36,307 nucleotides of DNA from Clostridium psychrophilum (GCF_018861705.1 NZ_JAHLEC010000031.1:1-36307); one strand, 5' to 3'. Shown: positions 17,343 through 26,850, counted from the first letter of the stretch. Program-made: numbers and translations. The notes: generated by a model not told the origin, from the letters alone.

Positions 17343-18716
17343 ATGCCGAAATTTGAATCAAAGATTTGCTCCTTTATAACAGCTATAGCTGTGTTGTTTT
17401 TTGTATTACCAACTTCTATAGCAAATGCACAAACAAACACACTTTCAGATGCAATTTTGAAAACCAATAGGGCAACTTCAATGCAGAGCAATGGAAAATT
17501 AAATCTGACACTTAAAGCTGAGGGACTTTCAGAGCAAGATCAGCAAGATTTTGGTTGGGTAAGTGAAATACTAAACAACTTACAAGTAGCTTACAATACT
17601 AAAGTTTCTGGTAATAGTAATGGAACAATATCAAGGCATTATGCTAAAATTTCAGCAAATGTAGGTGGAAGTCCTTACAGTGGAGAGTTATGGAGTGATA
17701 TAAATCTTACAGGTAAAACCCCAATAGTTAAAGGAATTGTAAAATCTCCACAGCTATTTGAAATGATGTTAGGGTCTGAATATATGAATAAATATATGCT
17801 GCTAGATTTTGAACAGATAAAGAAAACACCAGAAATTCAAACTGAATTAGGAAAAATGGATTTTGGAAAAATGATAAGTGAAAACAAAGAACTACAAAAT
17901 ACAATTTTAACTATTTTTGAAAAATATTCATCACAATTAGACTTGAATTATAGCTTGATATCTAATAAAGAAAATGAATATAAAATTAAAATTGATGACT
18001 CAGAGTTTAAAGACATTATAAAAAAAGCAGTTAATTTAACTGCAAAAAATAAAGAAATACAAAATCTTATAAGTAATTTAATAATTACAGAAATGAAAAA
18101 TAGTGGAGCAAATGCTCAAGAAATTAGTGCCACAAAAGTTGATATGAATCAGATGTTTACTACACTTGAATCAAAAGAGTTTTTAAATGAGTTCAACAAA
18201 ATGATGGACAAGCTTAAAGATGTAAATATACTAGGAAATAAAGGAATTGATATTACTTATAAAATAGATAAAAATGGTTATATAACAAGTACAAAAGGTG
18301 TTATAGAAATTGTTGCTAACATGAATAAATTAGGCAAAATTTTTGGCGAAAGTGTCACTGAAGGTATCCCAACAGGCATTTATACAGCAGGCATAAATTT
18401 TGAAGTGAATAATAGCAATATAAATGGAAAAGTGAATATTGTTATGCCAAAGCTTACTTCATCGAATTCATTCAATATTGCAAATTTATTAAACGGTACA
18501 AATCCACAACCAATAAAGGTAATTACTTCAGCAATAAAGAATGGTAGTGTTCTTAAAACAAGTGAAAAAGTGGTGAAACCGGTTGTTGTTAAACATACTC
18601 TTAGAGGTGGTCAACTTCCAAAGACATCCTCTAATTTGTATGATTTACTCCTTATAGGTGTTGTATTAACGCTTATTGGAGCTTTAGGCTTAAAAAACAG
18701 AAAAAAATATGAATAG
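17343..18716 (+). CDS. Secreted LPKTS-anchored cell wall protein
   Basis: A 457-aa surface protein. The signal peptide is about 1-29 (ICSFITAIAVLFFVLP, cleavage after IANA). The mature part (30-420) has no family that I can name; it has lipoprotein-carrier-like alternation of beta strands and helices with repeated segments such as SSQLDLNYSLISN and KGIDITYKIDKNGYITSTKG. The C-terminus is a complete sortase signal: LPKTS (425-429), a hydrophobic stretch about 433-450 and the tail KNRKKYE. The fifth motif residue is Ser rather than the common Gly. GGAGG precedes the ATG. The stop overlaps the sortase gene by 8 bases, so the sortase next door is its probable dedicated enzyme. Confidence 0.88.
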   Translation: MPKFESKICSFITAIAVLFFVLPTSIANAQTNTLSDAILKTNRATSMQSNGKLNLTLKAEGLSEQDQQDFGWVSEILNNLQVAYNTKVSGNSNGTISRHYAKISANVGGSPYSGELWSDINLTGKTPIVKGIVKSPQLFEMMLGSEYMNKYMLLDFEQIKKTPEIQTELGKMDFGKMISENKELQNTILTIFEKYSSQLDLNYSLISNKENEYKIKIDDSEFKDIIKKAVNLTAKNKEIQNLISNLIITEMKNSGANAQEISATKVDMNQMFTTLESKEFLNEFNKMMDKLKDVNILGNKGIDITYKIDKNGYITSTKGVIEIVANMNKLGKIFGESVTEGIPTGIYTAGINFEVNNSNINGKVNIVMPKLTSSNSFNIANLLNGTNPQPIKVITSAIKNGSVLKTSEKVVKPVVVKHTLRGGQLPKTSSNLYDLLLIGVVLTLIGALGLKNRKKYE

Positions 18717-19311
18717 ATTAAAACTATTGTGGGGTAAAAAATCATTAGTTACTGTTTTTTCTGTGGCATTTATGGTATTTGGGTTAGGATGTATTTCTTG
18801 GGCAATATTTAATATATGGTCACAGTCTAATTATGTTGTGGAGGTACCACCTAGCCATGTTTTAAAACATGTAAGTGTCCCCAATAAAGTACTTTATCCT
18901 GTATATCCTGTGGATGGTGACAATATTGGAAGTCTGAGTATTCCAGTATTAAAGCAGAAACTACCTATTGTTCAGGGAACAGGTATGAATGAGTTAAAGA
19001 AAGGCATAGGGCACTTTTCGCAAAGTGTACTTCCAGGAGAAAAGGATAATTGTGTTCTTTCTGCACATCGAGATACTGTCTTTAGTAAAATAGGAAATTT
19101 AAAGATCGGGGATCATCTAATTGTTCAAACATCGGCTGGAATATTTACTTATGAGGTAAATGGTACGCGAATTGTTCATGAAGATGACAAAACAGTTATT
19201 GTACCTACTGCTAATGCAGTCCTGACACTGACCACCTGCTATCCGTTTAAATTTATAGGTGATGCTCCGGATCGCTATATTGTTTCAGCGGCACTAATTG
19301 AAAGTAAGTAA
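18709..19311 (+). CDS. srtD: Class D sortase
   Basis: A 200-aa membrane transpeptidase attaching the LPKTS protein to the cell wall or a precursor. One N-terminal membrane helix (about 14-38) leaves the catalytic domain outside. The catalytic triad is visible: His120 in LSAHRDTVF, Cys177 in LTTCYPF, Arg189 in DRYIV. YPVDGDNIGSLSIPVLKQ and TCYPFKFIGDAPDRYIVSA are typical of class D enzymes. The start codon lies inside the 3' end of the substrate gene (8-base overlap), implying coupled translation. The subclass is read from motifs and length. Confidence 0.93.
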   Translation: MNRLKLLWGKKSLVTVFSVAFMVFGLGCISWAIFNIWSQSNYVVEVPPSHVLKHVSVPNKVLYPVYPVDGDNIGSLSIPVLKQKLPIVQGTGMNELKKGIGHFSQSVLPGEKDNCVLSAHRDTVFSKIGNLKIGDHLIVQTSAGIFTYEVNGTRIVHEDDKTVIVPTANAVLTLTTCYPFKFIGDAPDRYIVSAALIESK

Positions 19312-19358
19312 CACTTTAAAGTAATAAAAAAAGAAGTAAAATAAATTAGTTTATTTAT

Positions 19359-19392
19359 AAAACCAGTATGATTTTTATTGTACTGGTTTTTT
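19359..19392 (+). terminator. Terminator of the sortase operon
   Basis: AAAACCAGTA (19359-19368) pairs with TACTGGTTTT (19381-19390), followed by further T residues. Confidence 0.88.
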
Positions 19393-19520
19393 GAGATATA
19401 TTATCAATTCAAATGGATATATTAGGAACATATTTTAAAATTATGATATACTTGCTATAACTTCATTTTGCAGGTGTAGAAGAAGTTAAATATATTATTT
19501 ATAATTTTATGGAGGTTATT

Positions 19521-19982
19521 ATGATGAAAAGAATTTCACCGTTTTCACGGAAAATGTGGACAATAGATGGATTAATTATAACAGGAATATTTTTAATAAT
19601 TGCAGTGGTTTTGAATATATTTTTAGAGCTTAATTCATTATGGAAATGTATATTAATTGGAAGTATATATGGGCTAACATTATTAATATTAATTAATTCA
19701 TTGTTAATACCCAAATATAAATATGAAAATTTTAGATATGATATGGATGAGGATAAGATTGTATTAAAATATGGAGTATTTACCAAAATAAATGTAATTA
19801 TTCCTATGAGTCGAGTTCAGTACGTAGATACAGAACAAGGAATAATATTAAAAAAGTATAAGCTTATAAATTTAACGGTGCATACTGCTGGAGGGTCTTA
19901 TCCAATTCCTTTTTTAGAAAGCAAAGTAGGAACTAATCTTCAATTAAGTATTGCAAAAATAGTTCAGGAGAGAAGCATATGA
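19521..19982 (+). CDS. ydbS: YdbS-like bacterial PH-domain membrane protein
   Basis: A protein of about 153 aa with two N-terminal membrane helices (about 14-35 and 45-63) followed by one bacterial PH-like domain (bPH2/DUF304): KYGVFTKINVIIPMSRVQYV, DTEQGIILKKYKLINLTVHT, GGSYPIPFL. It always appears beside a longer relative, as here. In Bacillus the pair has been linked to resistance to some antimicrobial peptides; the biochemical role is not established. GGAGG (19511-19515) serves the ATG at 19521 (or 19524). The earlier in-frame ATG at 19509 precedes that site and is unlikely. The stop overlaps ydbT by 4 bases. Confidence 0.85.
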   Translation: MMKRISPFSRKMWTIDGLIITGIFLIIAVVLNIFLELNSLWKCILIGSIYGLTLLILINSLLIPKYKYENFRYDMDEDKIVLKYGVFTKINVIIPMSRVQYVDTEQGIILKKYKLINLTVHTAGGSYPIPFLESKVGTNLQLSIAKIVQERSI

Positions 19983-21403
19983 GAGAACTAAAACATCCAC
20001 ATAAGTTTATAATATTTTCTGGCATTTTTCAATTTTTAAAAAGCAGCTTAGTCCCATTTATTTTATTATTAATATCAATAGGTTCTAAAATTCCTGAAAA
20101 GTATGGTGGAAATTACACAGAAATTTTTATAGTAATTATTTTTTTAGTTATAATTGTTTTTTTATCTATAATTAGATGGAAGAGAAATGTATATTTCGTA
20201 GAACCAGGGGGTATGTACATAAAATATGGAGTTTTTAAAATACATGAGAGAACGGTTCCTTTCTCACAGGTGCATAGTGCAGATATATCGTCATCTATAG
20301 TTCAACGATTATTTAATGTGTACAAACTTGAAATTGATACTCCTGGGGGAGACAAAAACTCTGAAATATCTATTTTTTTATCTAAGGAAGAGGCACTAAG
20401 AGTGAAACAAATCATATTTAAAGTAAATAAAAGCGAAGATGAAGTTGAAATTATGGAAGAAAAAAATATAAGAAAGTTCTCTTCTTCTTTAACAGATTTG
20501 TTTGTGATGGCAACAATGTCTACACGCATTTTAGCAGGATTTTTTATAATTACTGCTTTTTATTCTAAAATAGATGATATAGTACCTAAGGAATTCAAGC
20601 GAAGAGCTCAATTATTCACTGACAATATGATGAAAGGGGTTAAAGGGTCAAGTTTAATAAAATATGTAGTAACGTTAATTCTTATTGTGCTAATTACATC
20701 TTGGATTATATCTGTTATTTTAACTATAATAAAATACTACAAATTTACAGTTATAAGAGAAGAGGATAATATTAAGTTATCATATGGGTTATTTGATAAA
20801 AAAGAAGTAACTATACCGGTAAAGCGAATTCAAAGTTTAATAATAGTGGAGGGAGTTATTAAAAAGTCATTAGGATATTTTTCATTAAATGTTGAAACTA
20901 TAGGTTATGGAAAGGACAAGGGTGAAAGTACTATGATTTGTCCTATTGCTAAAAGAAGGGTGATTGATAAGTTTTTTGAAGATATCTTACCAGAAATGAA
21001 TATAACTTATAAATTGATGAAGTCACCTAGAAAAGCTTTAAAGGGATTTCTTTTATTTAGATTATTAGATGATTTTATAGCTATATTTTTAATAGCTTTC
21101 TTTGCTCCTTATGGATATTATATATTTTTATTAGTACCTATTTTAGTGATTTGGCACTATATGAGGTTTATTGATAATGGTCTGTATTACGACGATGACT
21201 TTGTTGTCATGAGATATAGAAAACTTGCAAGGGAAACCGTTATAATACACAAGAATTGTATACAGTCAATGGAAAAAATACAAAATATCTTTCAAAAAAG
21301 AAATGGCATTGCTAAATATAAAGTAACTATAGCTGGAGATAGTTTGGGCACTTCATATAAGGTTGGATATATGAATGAAAATTATGTTAATGATATTGTG
21401 TAA
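19979..21403 (+). CDS. ydbT: YdbT-like protein with multiple bacterial PH domains
   Basis: A 474-aa membrane protein. Two helices (about 9-32 and 46-64) are followed by bPH2 domain 1 (GGMYIKYGVFKIHERTVPFS, VHSADISSSIVQRLFNVYKL). Two more helices (about 177-196 and 225-250) precede bPH2 domain 2 (YGLFDKKEVTIPVKRIQSLI). A further pair (about 352-390) precedes domain 3 (VMRYRKLARETVIIHKNCIQ). Length and plan match B. subtilis YdbT. It starts inside the ydbS stop (ATGA), so the two are coupled and probably form one complex. The function in Clostridium is unknown; envelope stress or peptide resistance is the family hint. Confidence 0.85.
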   Translation: MRELKHPHKFIIFSGIFQFLKSSLVPFILLLISIGSKIPEKYGGNYTEIFIVIIFLVIIVFLSIIRWKRNVYFVEPGGMYIKYGVFKIHERTVPFSQVHSADISSSIVQRLFNVYKLEIDTPGGDKNSEISIFLSKEEALRVKQIIFKVNKSEDEVEIMEEKNIRKFSSSLTDLFVMATMSTRILAGFFIITAFYSKIDDIVPKEFKRRAQLFTDNMMKGVKGSSLIKYVVTLILIVLITSWIISVILTIIKYYKFTVIREEDNIKLSYGLFDKKEVTIPVKRIQSLIIVEGVIKKSLGYFSLNVETIGYGKDKGESTMICPIAKRRVIDKFFEDILPEMNITYKLMKSPRKALKGFLLFRLLDDFIAIFLIAFFAPYGYYIFLLVPILVIWHYMRFIDNGLYYDDDFVVMRYRKLARETVIIHKNCIQSMEKIQNIFQKRNGIAKYKVTIAGDSLGTSYKVGYMNENYVNDIV

Positions 21404-21422
21404 TTAATAAAAGCAAAACAAC

Positions 21423-21480
21423 AAGACACTTCCTAGAATATTAAATCTATTCAAAAGAAAGTGTTTTGTTATTTTATAGA
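21423..21480. terminator. Terminator between convergent ydbT and the 142-aa gene
   Basis: AACAAGACACTT (21423-21434) pairs with AAGTGTTTTGTT (21462-21473) with one G-U pair, followed by ATTTTAT. The wide loop contains a further small hairpin. Confidence 0.7.
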
Positions 21481-21497
21481 TGTAATGAATTTATTTT

Positions 21498-21926
21498 CTA
21501 TAAAAACTTTTTCATCTCTTCAACATTTTGCTGCTCGAATTTTAACAATCTGTCTGCTAAGTCTTTTATATTTTTATTTGCATCTTTATATTCCTTAAGA
21601 TGTTTTGTTACATCGATAATTCCCATTGTACTTCCTTGAATTAGCATTTGAGAAATATGAGAGGGTGTTTTGTTTGTTAATGTTTTAATGTTAATAATTA
21701 TGTAAGAAGTTAATTTAGTTACAGCACCTATACCTTTAGATGTTTCTTTTGATTGTTTAATTAAATCACTTGATGCGCTAAATATTTCAGTGTATTCTTT
21801 TAGTTGTGATTCTAAATTTTTTTTAAAAGGTTCATCTTTAACAATATTCATTAATTCACTAATTGTACTTTTACCCATTTCAGAATTTTGATAGATATAG
21901 TTTAAAAACTCAATGTTACTATTCAT
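21498..21926 (-). CDS. Small all-helical protein, possibly ferritin-like, function unknown
   Basis: A 142-aa cytoplasmic protein predicted to be all helical: FLNYIYQNSEMGKSTISELM, then a helix around EPFKKNLESQLKEYTEIF, then IGAVTKLTSYIIINIKTLTN and SQMLIQGSTMGIIDVTKHLK. The plan (four long helices) resembles small ferritin-like proteins common in clostridia, but I see no clear set of Glu/His metal ligands. GAGGTG lies six bases before the ATG at 21926; an in-frame GTG at 21935 is within that site. It is transcribed alone and converges with ydbT. Confidence 0.7.
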   Translation of the reverse strand: MNSNIEFLNYIYQNSEMGKSTISELMNIVKDEPFKKNLESQLKEYTEIFSASSDLIKQSKETSKGIGAVTKLTSYIIINIKTLTNKTPSHISQMLIQGSTMGIIDVTKHLKEYKDANKNIKDLADRLLKFEQQNVEEMKKFL

Positions 21927-22216
21927 TAATATCACCTCATAGTTATTATCTGTATAAAAAGATTATTTATACATAAATAATTACTCATTTTTTTTTGATT
22001 ATTTATAAATTAAACGTTTCCTTTCTTTTTATAATTTGTAATCTATGAGATAATATATCTAAAGAAAAAATTATTACTAGAAATACTAGGTGTTGTTATT
22101 GATTATGCAGAGGAAGCAAAAGACTTTTTATGGCGATTTTATATAAAAAACAATACTTTGGTTTCTGTTAAATAAAGAATTTAGCAGTATAATAAGGAGG
22201 AAGGGAAGTAATAGGT

Positions 22217-22528
22217 ATGAGCTTTTTATTCAATGACAAAGAGAACAAAGAAGATGTAGAAAAAGTTGAATTTGGGAAAAAACTAAACAAAGATAGATTA
22301 ATCAAAAGAGAAGCAACTTTTAGAGTATTAAATACAGCACTCGTATATAATAATGAAGAAGATTACTATGATACTTTGGCTACATGTGTTAATGAGAATA
22401 ATGTAGTAGAGACAATTAGTATAGAAGGATTCGAAATACATGAAAATGTTATAGAACTTAAAGGTGCCTATATTGATTATGAAGAAGACATAGAAGGAAG
22501 CTCCTCTGGAACAATATATTATTTATAA
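22217..22528 (+). CDS. Hypothetical acidic 103-aa protein
   Basis: Not recognised. There is no signal peptide or membrane helix. A charged N-terminal 30 residues (NDKENKEDVEKVEFGKKLNK) is followed by a likely small beta domain: REATFRVLNTALVYNNEEDY, CVNENNVVETISIEGFEIHE, IELKGAYIDYEED. The GGAGGAAGGG ribosome site is strong and codon use matches its neighbours, so it looks like a real gene. It lies between two other orphan small genes. Confidence 0.7.
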   Translation: MSFLFNDKENKEDVEKVEFGKKLNKDRLIKREATFRVLNTALVYNNEEDYYDTLATCVNENNVVETISIEGFEIHENVIELKGAYIDYEEDIEGSSSGTIYYL

Positions 22529-22853
22529 TTATATATGATAATTATAAATAATATATTGTTAGTCCTTTCAAAAGAGTAGTTTGCAAAGTTAAGTTTAATA
22601 AAAAAACTTATTTTTAAAAATATGAATTAAGGGAAGCTATTAATTATGGCTTCCCTTATGAGCCCTAATATTATAAACACTTAGCAGGCGATTATTATAA
22701 CTAAAACGAGTACAATAGATATTACAATAGAATAGAGAAAAAATTAAAATGTATGAGCAAATAATTCTAGTATAAATGGAACGATTTGGATGAAAAAAAT
22801 ATGCGGAATAATATTGGGAAATATTATCTTAAAATGAAGGAGATGGTTATATA
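22529..22853. other. Intergenic region with one stable hairpin
   Basis: No gene is seen. A 9-bp stem AAGGGAAGC (22629-22637) with GCTTCCCTT (22649-22657) is the only clear structure. It lacks a T tract, so it is a weak terminator candidate for the 103-aa gene or a leader element of the next gene. Confidence 0.5.
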
Positions 22854-23255
22854 ATGAAAGAGGGAACTTATGCAGTTTATAATGGAAAAGTTTATGAGGC
22901 TGAACTATGGTCAGAATTAAATAAAAAGGGTATAATAATGCTTATATCAAATGATGATACAGATTTAAATAAAGGATTTGTACAATATAAGACATATGGA
23001 ATTATTAAAAAAGTTAGGAAAGATGAATTAACAAATGCTTACTATATTCAAAATTTTGCAAAGGTTCAAGGAATTAAGGTTAAAGTAATTGGTGTTGAAG
23101 GGGATGATATATCTATCACTTCAAATGATTATAATATTTTTAGAAAGCTTAATATGAAACAGTTCGAACCTTATGTATATATTAAGTTGGTAAAAAAGAA
23201 GGATATAGAGGAGGAGTTTGAAGAGAAAAAAGCAATATGGGGTTTTAGTGGGTAA
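22854..23255 (+). CDS. Hypothetical 133-aa protein, possible SH3-like beta fold
   Basis: Not recognised. The opening EGTYAVYNGKVYEAELWSEL reads like the start of an SH3-like barrel. Strands follow in GIIMLISNDD, VQYKTYGIIKKVRKDEL and KVQGIKVKVIGVEGDDISIT, then a charged C-terminus with EEEFEEKKA. It is cytoplasmic with no signal peptide. An AAGGAG site precedes the ATG. It may be a small immunity-like or housekeeping protein; the context gives no function. Confidence 0.65.
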   Translation: MKEGTYAVYNGKVYEAELWSELNKKGIIMLISNDDTDLNKGFVQYKTYGIIKKVRKDELTNAYYIQNFAKVQGIKVKVIGVEGDDISITSNDYNIFRKLNMKQFEPYVYIKLVKKKDIEEEFEEKKAIWGFSG

Positions 23256-23442
23256 GTAAACAATTTAGAAAGATATTACCGTTAATGTATGTTTTTTTAC
23301 TGTTCATGTCTTAATTATATAAATACAAGAGGTAAAGAATTATACTATATAACATATTATAATTCTTTGGTGCAATTTTATTTTGTATTGATATGGATAT
23401 GATAAACATATAATGATAAATTTATATCAAAAGAGGTGTCTC

Positions 23443-24825
23443 ATGGAAATACAAACAATAATACACAAAAAACCTGTGAAAGTTAGTATAATTATATTTT
23501 CAATTTTTCTTGTTCTATATTTGGGTATATCAATATTTTTTAGCAATCATTTTTATTTTGGTTCTGTAATTAATGGCATTAATGCTTCAGGTAAAACTGT
23601 AGATCAAGTAGACAAACAAATATCAATGAAATCAAAAACATATACAATAGAATTTAAAGAACGAAACGGAGTGAAAGAAAAAATTAAGGGTACTGACATT
23701 GCTTTAAAATATAATGCAAAGGATAAAATTCAAGTTTTAAAAGACAATCAGAATTCTTTTGCGTGGATTTTTGCTATTTTTAATACAAAAGCTTCTCAGA
23801 TGGATGGAATAGTGACTTATGATGATAAACTTTTAAAAGAACATTTTGATAAGCTTTCTTGTATTGATAGTAAGAAAATAATTGAACCTCAAAATGCTAG
23901 TTTTAAATATTCAGATAAGGGTTATGCTATTGTAAAAGAAGTTATGGGGAATAAAGTGAATGAAAAGTCTTTGTATGCAGGTGTTGTAAATGCAATTAAT
24001 AAGGGTGATGCAACATTGAATTTGGATACAAAAAATTATTACATAAATCCTAAATATACTTCAACTTCACAAAAGGTTAAAAATACTAAAATCTTGCTTA
24101 ATAAGTATACATCCTCAAAGGTTACTTATACATTTGCTGGAGGTAAACAAGTTATAGATGGGTCTATAGTAAATAATTGGCTTGGAGTTAACAAAAATCT
24201 TGAAATTATATTTGATAAAGACAAAATTCAAAGTTATGTAAGAAAATTGGATGACCATTATAATACATATGGTAAGGTAAGAAATTTTGCTACATCACTC
24301 GGAACAACGGTAAAGGTTAGTGGTGGTGATTATGGATGGTTGGTTGATCGTAGTGGAGAAACAAAAGATTTGATTGCGGCTATAAAAGGTGGACAAACTA
24401 TAACAAAGCAACCTAATTATACACAAACTGCGGCATCTCATGATGTTAATGATATCGGAAATACCTATGTGGAAATTAATATGACAAAACAGCATTTATG
24501 GTTTTATAAGAATGGTTCTCTTGTTGTACAAGGAGATGTTGTTACTGGGAATGTTAGTATAAATGATGCAACACCAAAAGGTGTTTACAGATTAAAATAT
24601 AAAGAAAAAGATGCTACGTTAAAGGGAGAGGGGTACAGTGTTCCTGTAGCTGAATTTATGCCATTTAATGGGGGTATTGGTATACATCCAGCAACTTGGA
24701 GAAATAAGTTTGGTGGAAGTATATATTTGAAAAATGGTTCTCATGGTTGTATAAATTCGCCAGCTAGTTTAGCAAAGACAATCTATGATAATATTGATGC
24801 GAATACTGCAATTATTTGTTATTAG
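23443..24825 (+). CDS. L,D-transpeptidase (YkuD) with peptidoglycan-binding domain
   Basis: A 460-aa membrane-anchored enzyme making 3-3 cross-links in peptidoglycan. One N-terminal membrane helix (about 13-35) is followed by a PG_binding_4/VanW-like region with SVINGINASGKTVDQVDKQI and later VDGSIVNNWLG-like features. The YkuD domain (about 335-460) has INMTKQHLWFYKNGSLVVQG, TPKGVYRLKY and the catalytic SHGCINSP motif with Cys at about 436. The ATG at 23443 is chosen because AGAGGTG sits at 23432-23438; the in-frame ATG at 23413 has no site. Architecture and length match clostridial L,D-transpeptidases of this class. Confidence 0.93.
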   Translation: MEIQTIIHKKPVKVSIIIFSIFLVLYLGISIFFSNHFYFGSVINGINASGKTVDQVDKQISMKSKTYTIEFKERNGVKEKIKGTDIALKYNAKDKIQVLKDNQNSFAWIFAIFNTKASQMDGIVTYDDKLLKEHFDKLSCIDSKKIIEPQNASFKYSDKGYAIVKEVMGNKVNEKSLYAGVVNAINKGDATLNLDTKNYYINPKYTSTSQKVKNTKILLNKYTSSKVTYTFAGGKQVIDGSIVNNWLGVNKNLEIIFDKDKIQSYVRKLDDHYNTYGKVRNFATSLGTTVKVSGGDYGWLVDRSGETKDLIAAIKGGQTITKQPNYTQTAASHDVNDIGNTYVEINMTKQHLWFYKNGSLVVQGDVVTGNVSINDATPKGVYRLKYKEKDATLKGEGYSVPVAEFMPFNGGIGIHPATWRNKFGGSIYLKNGSHGCINSPASLAKTIYDNIDANTAIICY

Positions 24826-24861
24826 CAGTAATTTAACAAAATATTAATGTAGTGTAATATG

Positions 24862-24909
24862 AATATCGAATAAATAGTTTAGAATAACTGTTTATTCGAT
24901 ATTTTTTTA
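24862..24909 (+). terminator. Terminator of the L,D-transpeptidase gene
   Basis: AATATCGAATAAA (24862-24874) pairs with TTTATTCGATATT (24890-24902), followed by six more T. Confidence 0.9.
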
Positions 24910-24957
24910 TTTTATATATAAATATCAACATGTAATTTATATGGTGAAAAAATTTGT

Positions 24958-25974
24958 CTAAGCTTTTCTATATTTCTTAAGAGCTAGGGTGTTTAATACA
25001 AGAAATAGAATTGCATAGCCTACAAGCATTAACAAATCAAATTTTACATCTATTAGACTCTTTCCTCGAAGCATTACATCTCGGAGCGCTTCTGCTCCAT
25101 ATGTCATAGGAAATATTTTTGATAAAACCCTCGCCCAAACAGGGGAATTTCTCAAATCAAAAATACCACTAAACATAATTTGGGGAACGATTACTATAGG
25201 TATAAATTGAAATAGCTGAAATTCATTACGAGCAAAAGCAGATAAGAGAGTTCCAAGGGCTAAAGATCCAGAAGCAAGAACTAAATTTATTATAAGTACT
25301 GTCCAAAAGCTTCCAACCAGTGGAACATTAAGTCCATACACACTAAATAGTTGAAGTATTATGGTCTGAATAGCTACAAATGAGCCAAAACCTAGAAAAT
25401 ATCCTAAAACTATTTCCCATCTTTTTAAAGGTGAGGCAAGTATTCTTTCTAGTGTTCCGCTTATTCTTTCACGGAGAAATGCAACTCCAGCAATTAAAAA
25501 CACGAAAAAGAATATAAAGAAACCCATAAGAATTGGAGCCATAGAATCAAATGTTCCCATATCTTTAGAACCATGTAGAAAAGTAATTTCGCTTTTCTTA
25601 GAAGTACTATTATTTGATAGCTTATTCAGAGTATTCATAACTAAGCTAGTAATAGCTGGGTCAGCTCCTTCTATTGTAATTTTAGGGCTATTTTCCTTAA
25701 AAATAATATAAGCATCTATACTTTTATCTTTCAGATTATTCAAAGCAATTTCTTCACTTTCAACTTTTTTTACATTTGCAAGATTTTGTAGTTTGGTTAC
25801 ATAGGTATTTGGTACGGAAGAAATAACATCGATATTAGGAGTTGTTGTTGCTGAGCATAAAATAGCGCTTAAAAGATACATTACAAAAACAGGGGCAACA
25901 AACATTAGGGCAATAGATCGCTTATCTCCTCTAAGCTGTTTAATTAATCTTTTAGCGATTGACAATACTCTCAT
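24958..25974 (-). CDS. ABC-2 type transporter permease
   Basis: A 338-aa membrane subunit of an exporter. Helix 1 is at about 23-43, then an outer domain (about 45-140, NVKKVESEEIALNNLKDKSI), then five helices (about 150-335). The conserved FLRERISGTLERILASPLKR loop before helix 3 and the MTYGAEALRDV segment are typical of the YhgE/DrrB/NatB-like ABC-2 family. Its ATG overlaps the stop of the ATPase gene by four bases. Drug or peptide export with the ATPase is the usual role; the substrate is not readable. Confidence 0.93.
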   Translation of the reverse strand: MRVLSIAKRLIKQLRGDKRSIALMFVAPVFVMYLLSAILCSATTTPNIDVISSVPNTYVTKLQNLANVKKVESEEIALNNLKDKSIDAYIIFKENSPKITIEGADPAITSLVMNTLNKLSNNSTSKKSEITFLHGSKDMGTFDSMAPILMGFFIFFFVFLIAGVAFLRERISGTLERILASPLKRWEIVLGYFLGFGSFVAIQTIILQLFSVYGLNVPLVGSFWTVLIINLVLASGSLALGTLLSAFARNEFQLFQFIPIVIVPQIMFSGIFDLRNSPVWARVLSKIFPMTYGAEALRDVMLRGKSLIDVKFDLLMLVGYAILFLVLNTLALKKYRKA

Positions 25975-26711
25975 ATGTTTTTCACCTCTCCTTCCTTTCC
26001 ATAATAGAGAAATGCTCCCTCAACAGTATTTTCACCAGAGTTTTTCTTTAACTGATCAGGAGTGCCTATAGCAATTATTCCACCATTTCTAATTAATGCA
26101 AGTCTATCACAATGTTCAGCTTCATCCATAACATGGGTAGTTATTATTATTGTAACTCCTTCTTTTCTTAATCGTTCAAATTCTTCCCAAAACTGAATTC
26201 TTAGAACTGGGTCAATTCCTACGGTAGGCTCATCAAGAATTAGTATTTCTGGTTTGTGAACTAATGCTATAGCAAGTGATAATCTTCTTTTCATGCCACC
26301 TGAATAATTTTTAATGAGCTTCTTGCTTTCATCGCGAAGAAGAACTAATTCTAAAACCTCATCAGCTCTTTTTTTAGCGATTTTTCCATTCATACCATAT
26401 AAGGATGCAAAAAACAATATATTATCAATGGCAGTTAAGTCTTCATATAGGGCATCACTTTGAGCCATATATCCAATTTTTGAAACTACGCAAAGCGATG
26501 GCATTTTAGTTTGAAGTACTTTTACTGAACCTTGTGTAGGTTCATTCATTCCAACAATAGCTTTTATTAAAGTAGTTTTACCTGAACCAGATGGTCCAAG
26601 AAGCCCAAGAATTTCTCCTTTTTTCACCGAAAGGTTAATATTCTCAAGAACTACATTTCTTCCAAACTGTTGTTTAAAATTTTCTATCTCAATAACGGTC
26701 TCACTACTCAT
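25971..26711 (-). CDS. ABC transporter ATP-binding protein
   Basis: A 246-aa ATPase driving the downstream ABC-2 permease. Walker A GPSGSGKTT (about 38-46), Q-loop YMAQSDALYED, signature YSGGMKRRLSLA, Walker B ILILDEPTVGID and switch TTHVMDEAEHCD are all intact. AAAGGAG precedes the ATG. It is first in a two-gene operon from a promoter with a TetR-like operator, so induction by a drug-like ligand is likely. No regulator gene is adjacent. Confidence 0.95.
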   Translation of the reverse strand: MSSETVIEIENFKQQFGRNVVLENINLSVKKGEILGLLGPSGSGKTTLIKAIVGMNEPTQGSVKVLQTKMPSLCVVSKIGYMAQSDALYEDLTAIDNILFFASLYGMNGKIAKKRADEVLELVLLRDESKKLIKNYSGGMKRRLSLAIALVHKPEILILDEPTVGIDPVLRIQFWEEFERLRKEGVTIIITTHVMDEAEHCDRLALIRNGGIIAIGTPDQLKKNSGENTVEGAFLYYGKEGEVKNI

Positions 26712-26850
26712 TTATAAATCGCTCCTTTTTACCTATTCCATTACCTCTTTGATATTTTTCCTTTTGACAGACTTTCATCGAACAAGTAACTATATAATTC
26801 TTTTTTATAGTTCACTATATCAACTTCTATATATTATTACTAAGATAAAA

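Noticed and set aside
22074-22174. A 30-codon frame ending LVSVK before the 103-aa gene
   Set aside because: It has no usable start codon or ribosome site. I mention it as a possible remnant in the findings but do not call it a gene.
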